Positions 63,862-64,000 of a stretch of DNA of 64,000 bases are shown here, piece by piece. The stretch is from assembly GCA_029851415.1 (NCBI GenBank), contig CM056744.1, positions 69,744,172 to 69,808,171 on the forward strand, written 5' to 3'. The stretch's first letter is position 1; every line of letters starts with the position of its first letter. Under the pieces are notes generated by a model. That model made no database searches and had not been told where the DNA came from. It worked only from the letters and a program-made list of their open reading frames with translations. The translations under genes and the position numbers were made by a program. This DNA comes from Eretmocerus hayati. Its lineage: Eukaryota > Arthropoda > Insecta > Hymenoptera > Aphelinidae.

Positions 63862-64000
63862 CATCGATGTTGTGATTGCCCCACTCATGATTTCTCGAAA
63901 CCTCAGAATTTATTACCGCCCGGGGAGTGGACAGGAATCAGTGGAGAAAATGGAAATTATCAAAATATCGAGTTCGGAGTGGATTCATGACGAATCTTGT
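63862..64000. repeat. satellite array, continuing past the window
   Basis: Another partial 172-base unit with 'ACCGCCCGGGGAGTGGAC' and 'ATATCGAGTTCGGAGTGGAT'. The window ends inside the array. Confidence 0.9.

Overview
The window looks like a repeat-rich stretch of an arthropod genome, probably an insect and possibly a hymenopteran (the species is not resolvable from sequence alone). The reasons are AT-rich DNA, short GT-AG introns of 77-93 bases, TATA plus TCAGT-type initiators, and a set of transposons typical of insects. I found no convincing single-copy host gene. Almost everything is mobile or virus-like DNA, stacked as nested insertions.

Layout, outside to inside. (1) Bases 991-3250 hold a decayed Ty3/gypsy-type integrase and a downstream ORF on the minus strand. 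(2) Two inverted, minisatellite-bearing repeats at 3285-3568 and 60651-61055 appear to bound an old PolB element (here 'element E'). It carries a stop-riddled protein-primed-type DNA polymerase B (4637-8412) and unidentified ORFs at 3977-4721, 19718-20266 and 58764-59558. Without later insertions it would be about 13 kb. (3) Element E has been hit by a 1.1-kb foldback mariner-type MITE inside polymerase motif C (6832-7920), by a 7.8-kb CACTA/EnSpm-like transposon (11798-19583) with a transposase and a divergent multi-exon BEN-domain gene, and by a non-LTR retrotransposon of about 5 kb (minus strand, 5' part 55285-56.6k, 3' part 20.7k-24338). (4) The LINE is split within its endonuclease domain by a 30.9-kb foldback-like element (24339-55275) with tandem-repeat inverted arms and a near-perfect 9-bp target duplication. 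(5) Inside that lies a nearly intact 20.86-kb Polinton/Maverick (30415-51276) with 746/650-bp TIRs and a perfect 6-bp target duplication. (6) The right end of the window enters a 172-bp satellite array (61.1k-64000 and beyond), interrupted by a 1.4-kb palindrome carrying two head-to-head tRNA-like units.

The Polinton is the functional heart of the window. It has a protein-primed DNA polymerase with two introns, a chromodomain integrase, a packaging ATPase, an adenovirus-type protease, major and penton-like capsid proteins, a parvovirus-type phospholipase A2 protein, a coiled-coil protein and several unknown ORFs. Unusually, it also has a complete class I ribonucleotide reductase small subunit with all metal ligands and the radical tyrosine. 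Replication, packaging and capsid genes are open reading frames once short introns are removed, so this copy is either young or under selection. Everything outside it is mostly broken.
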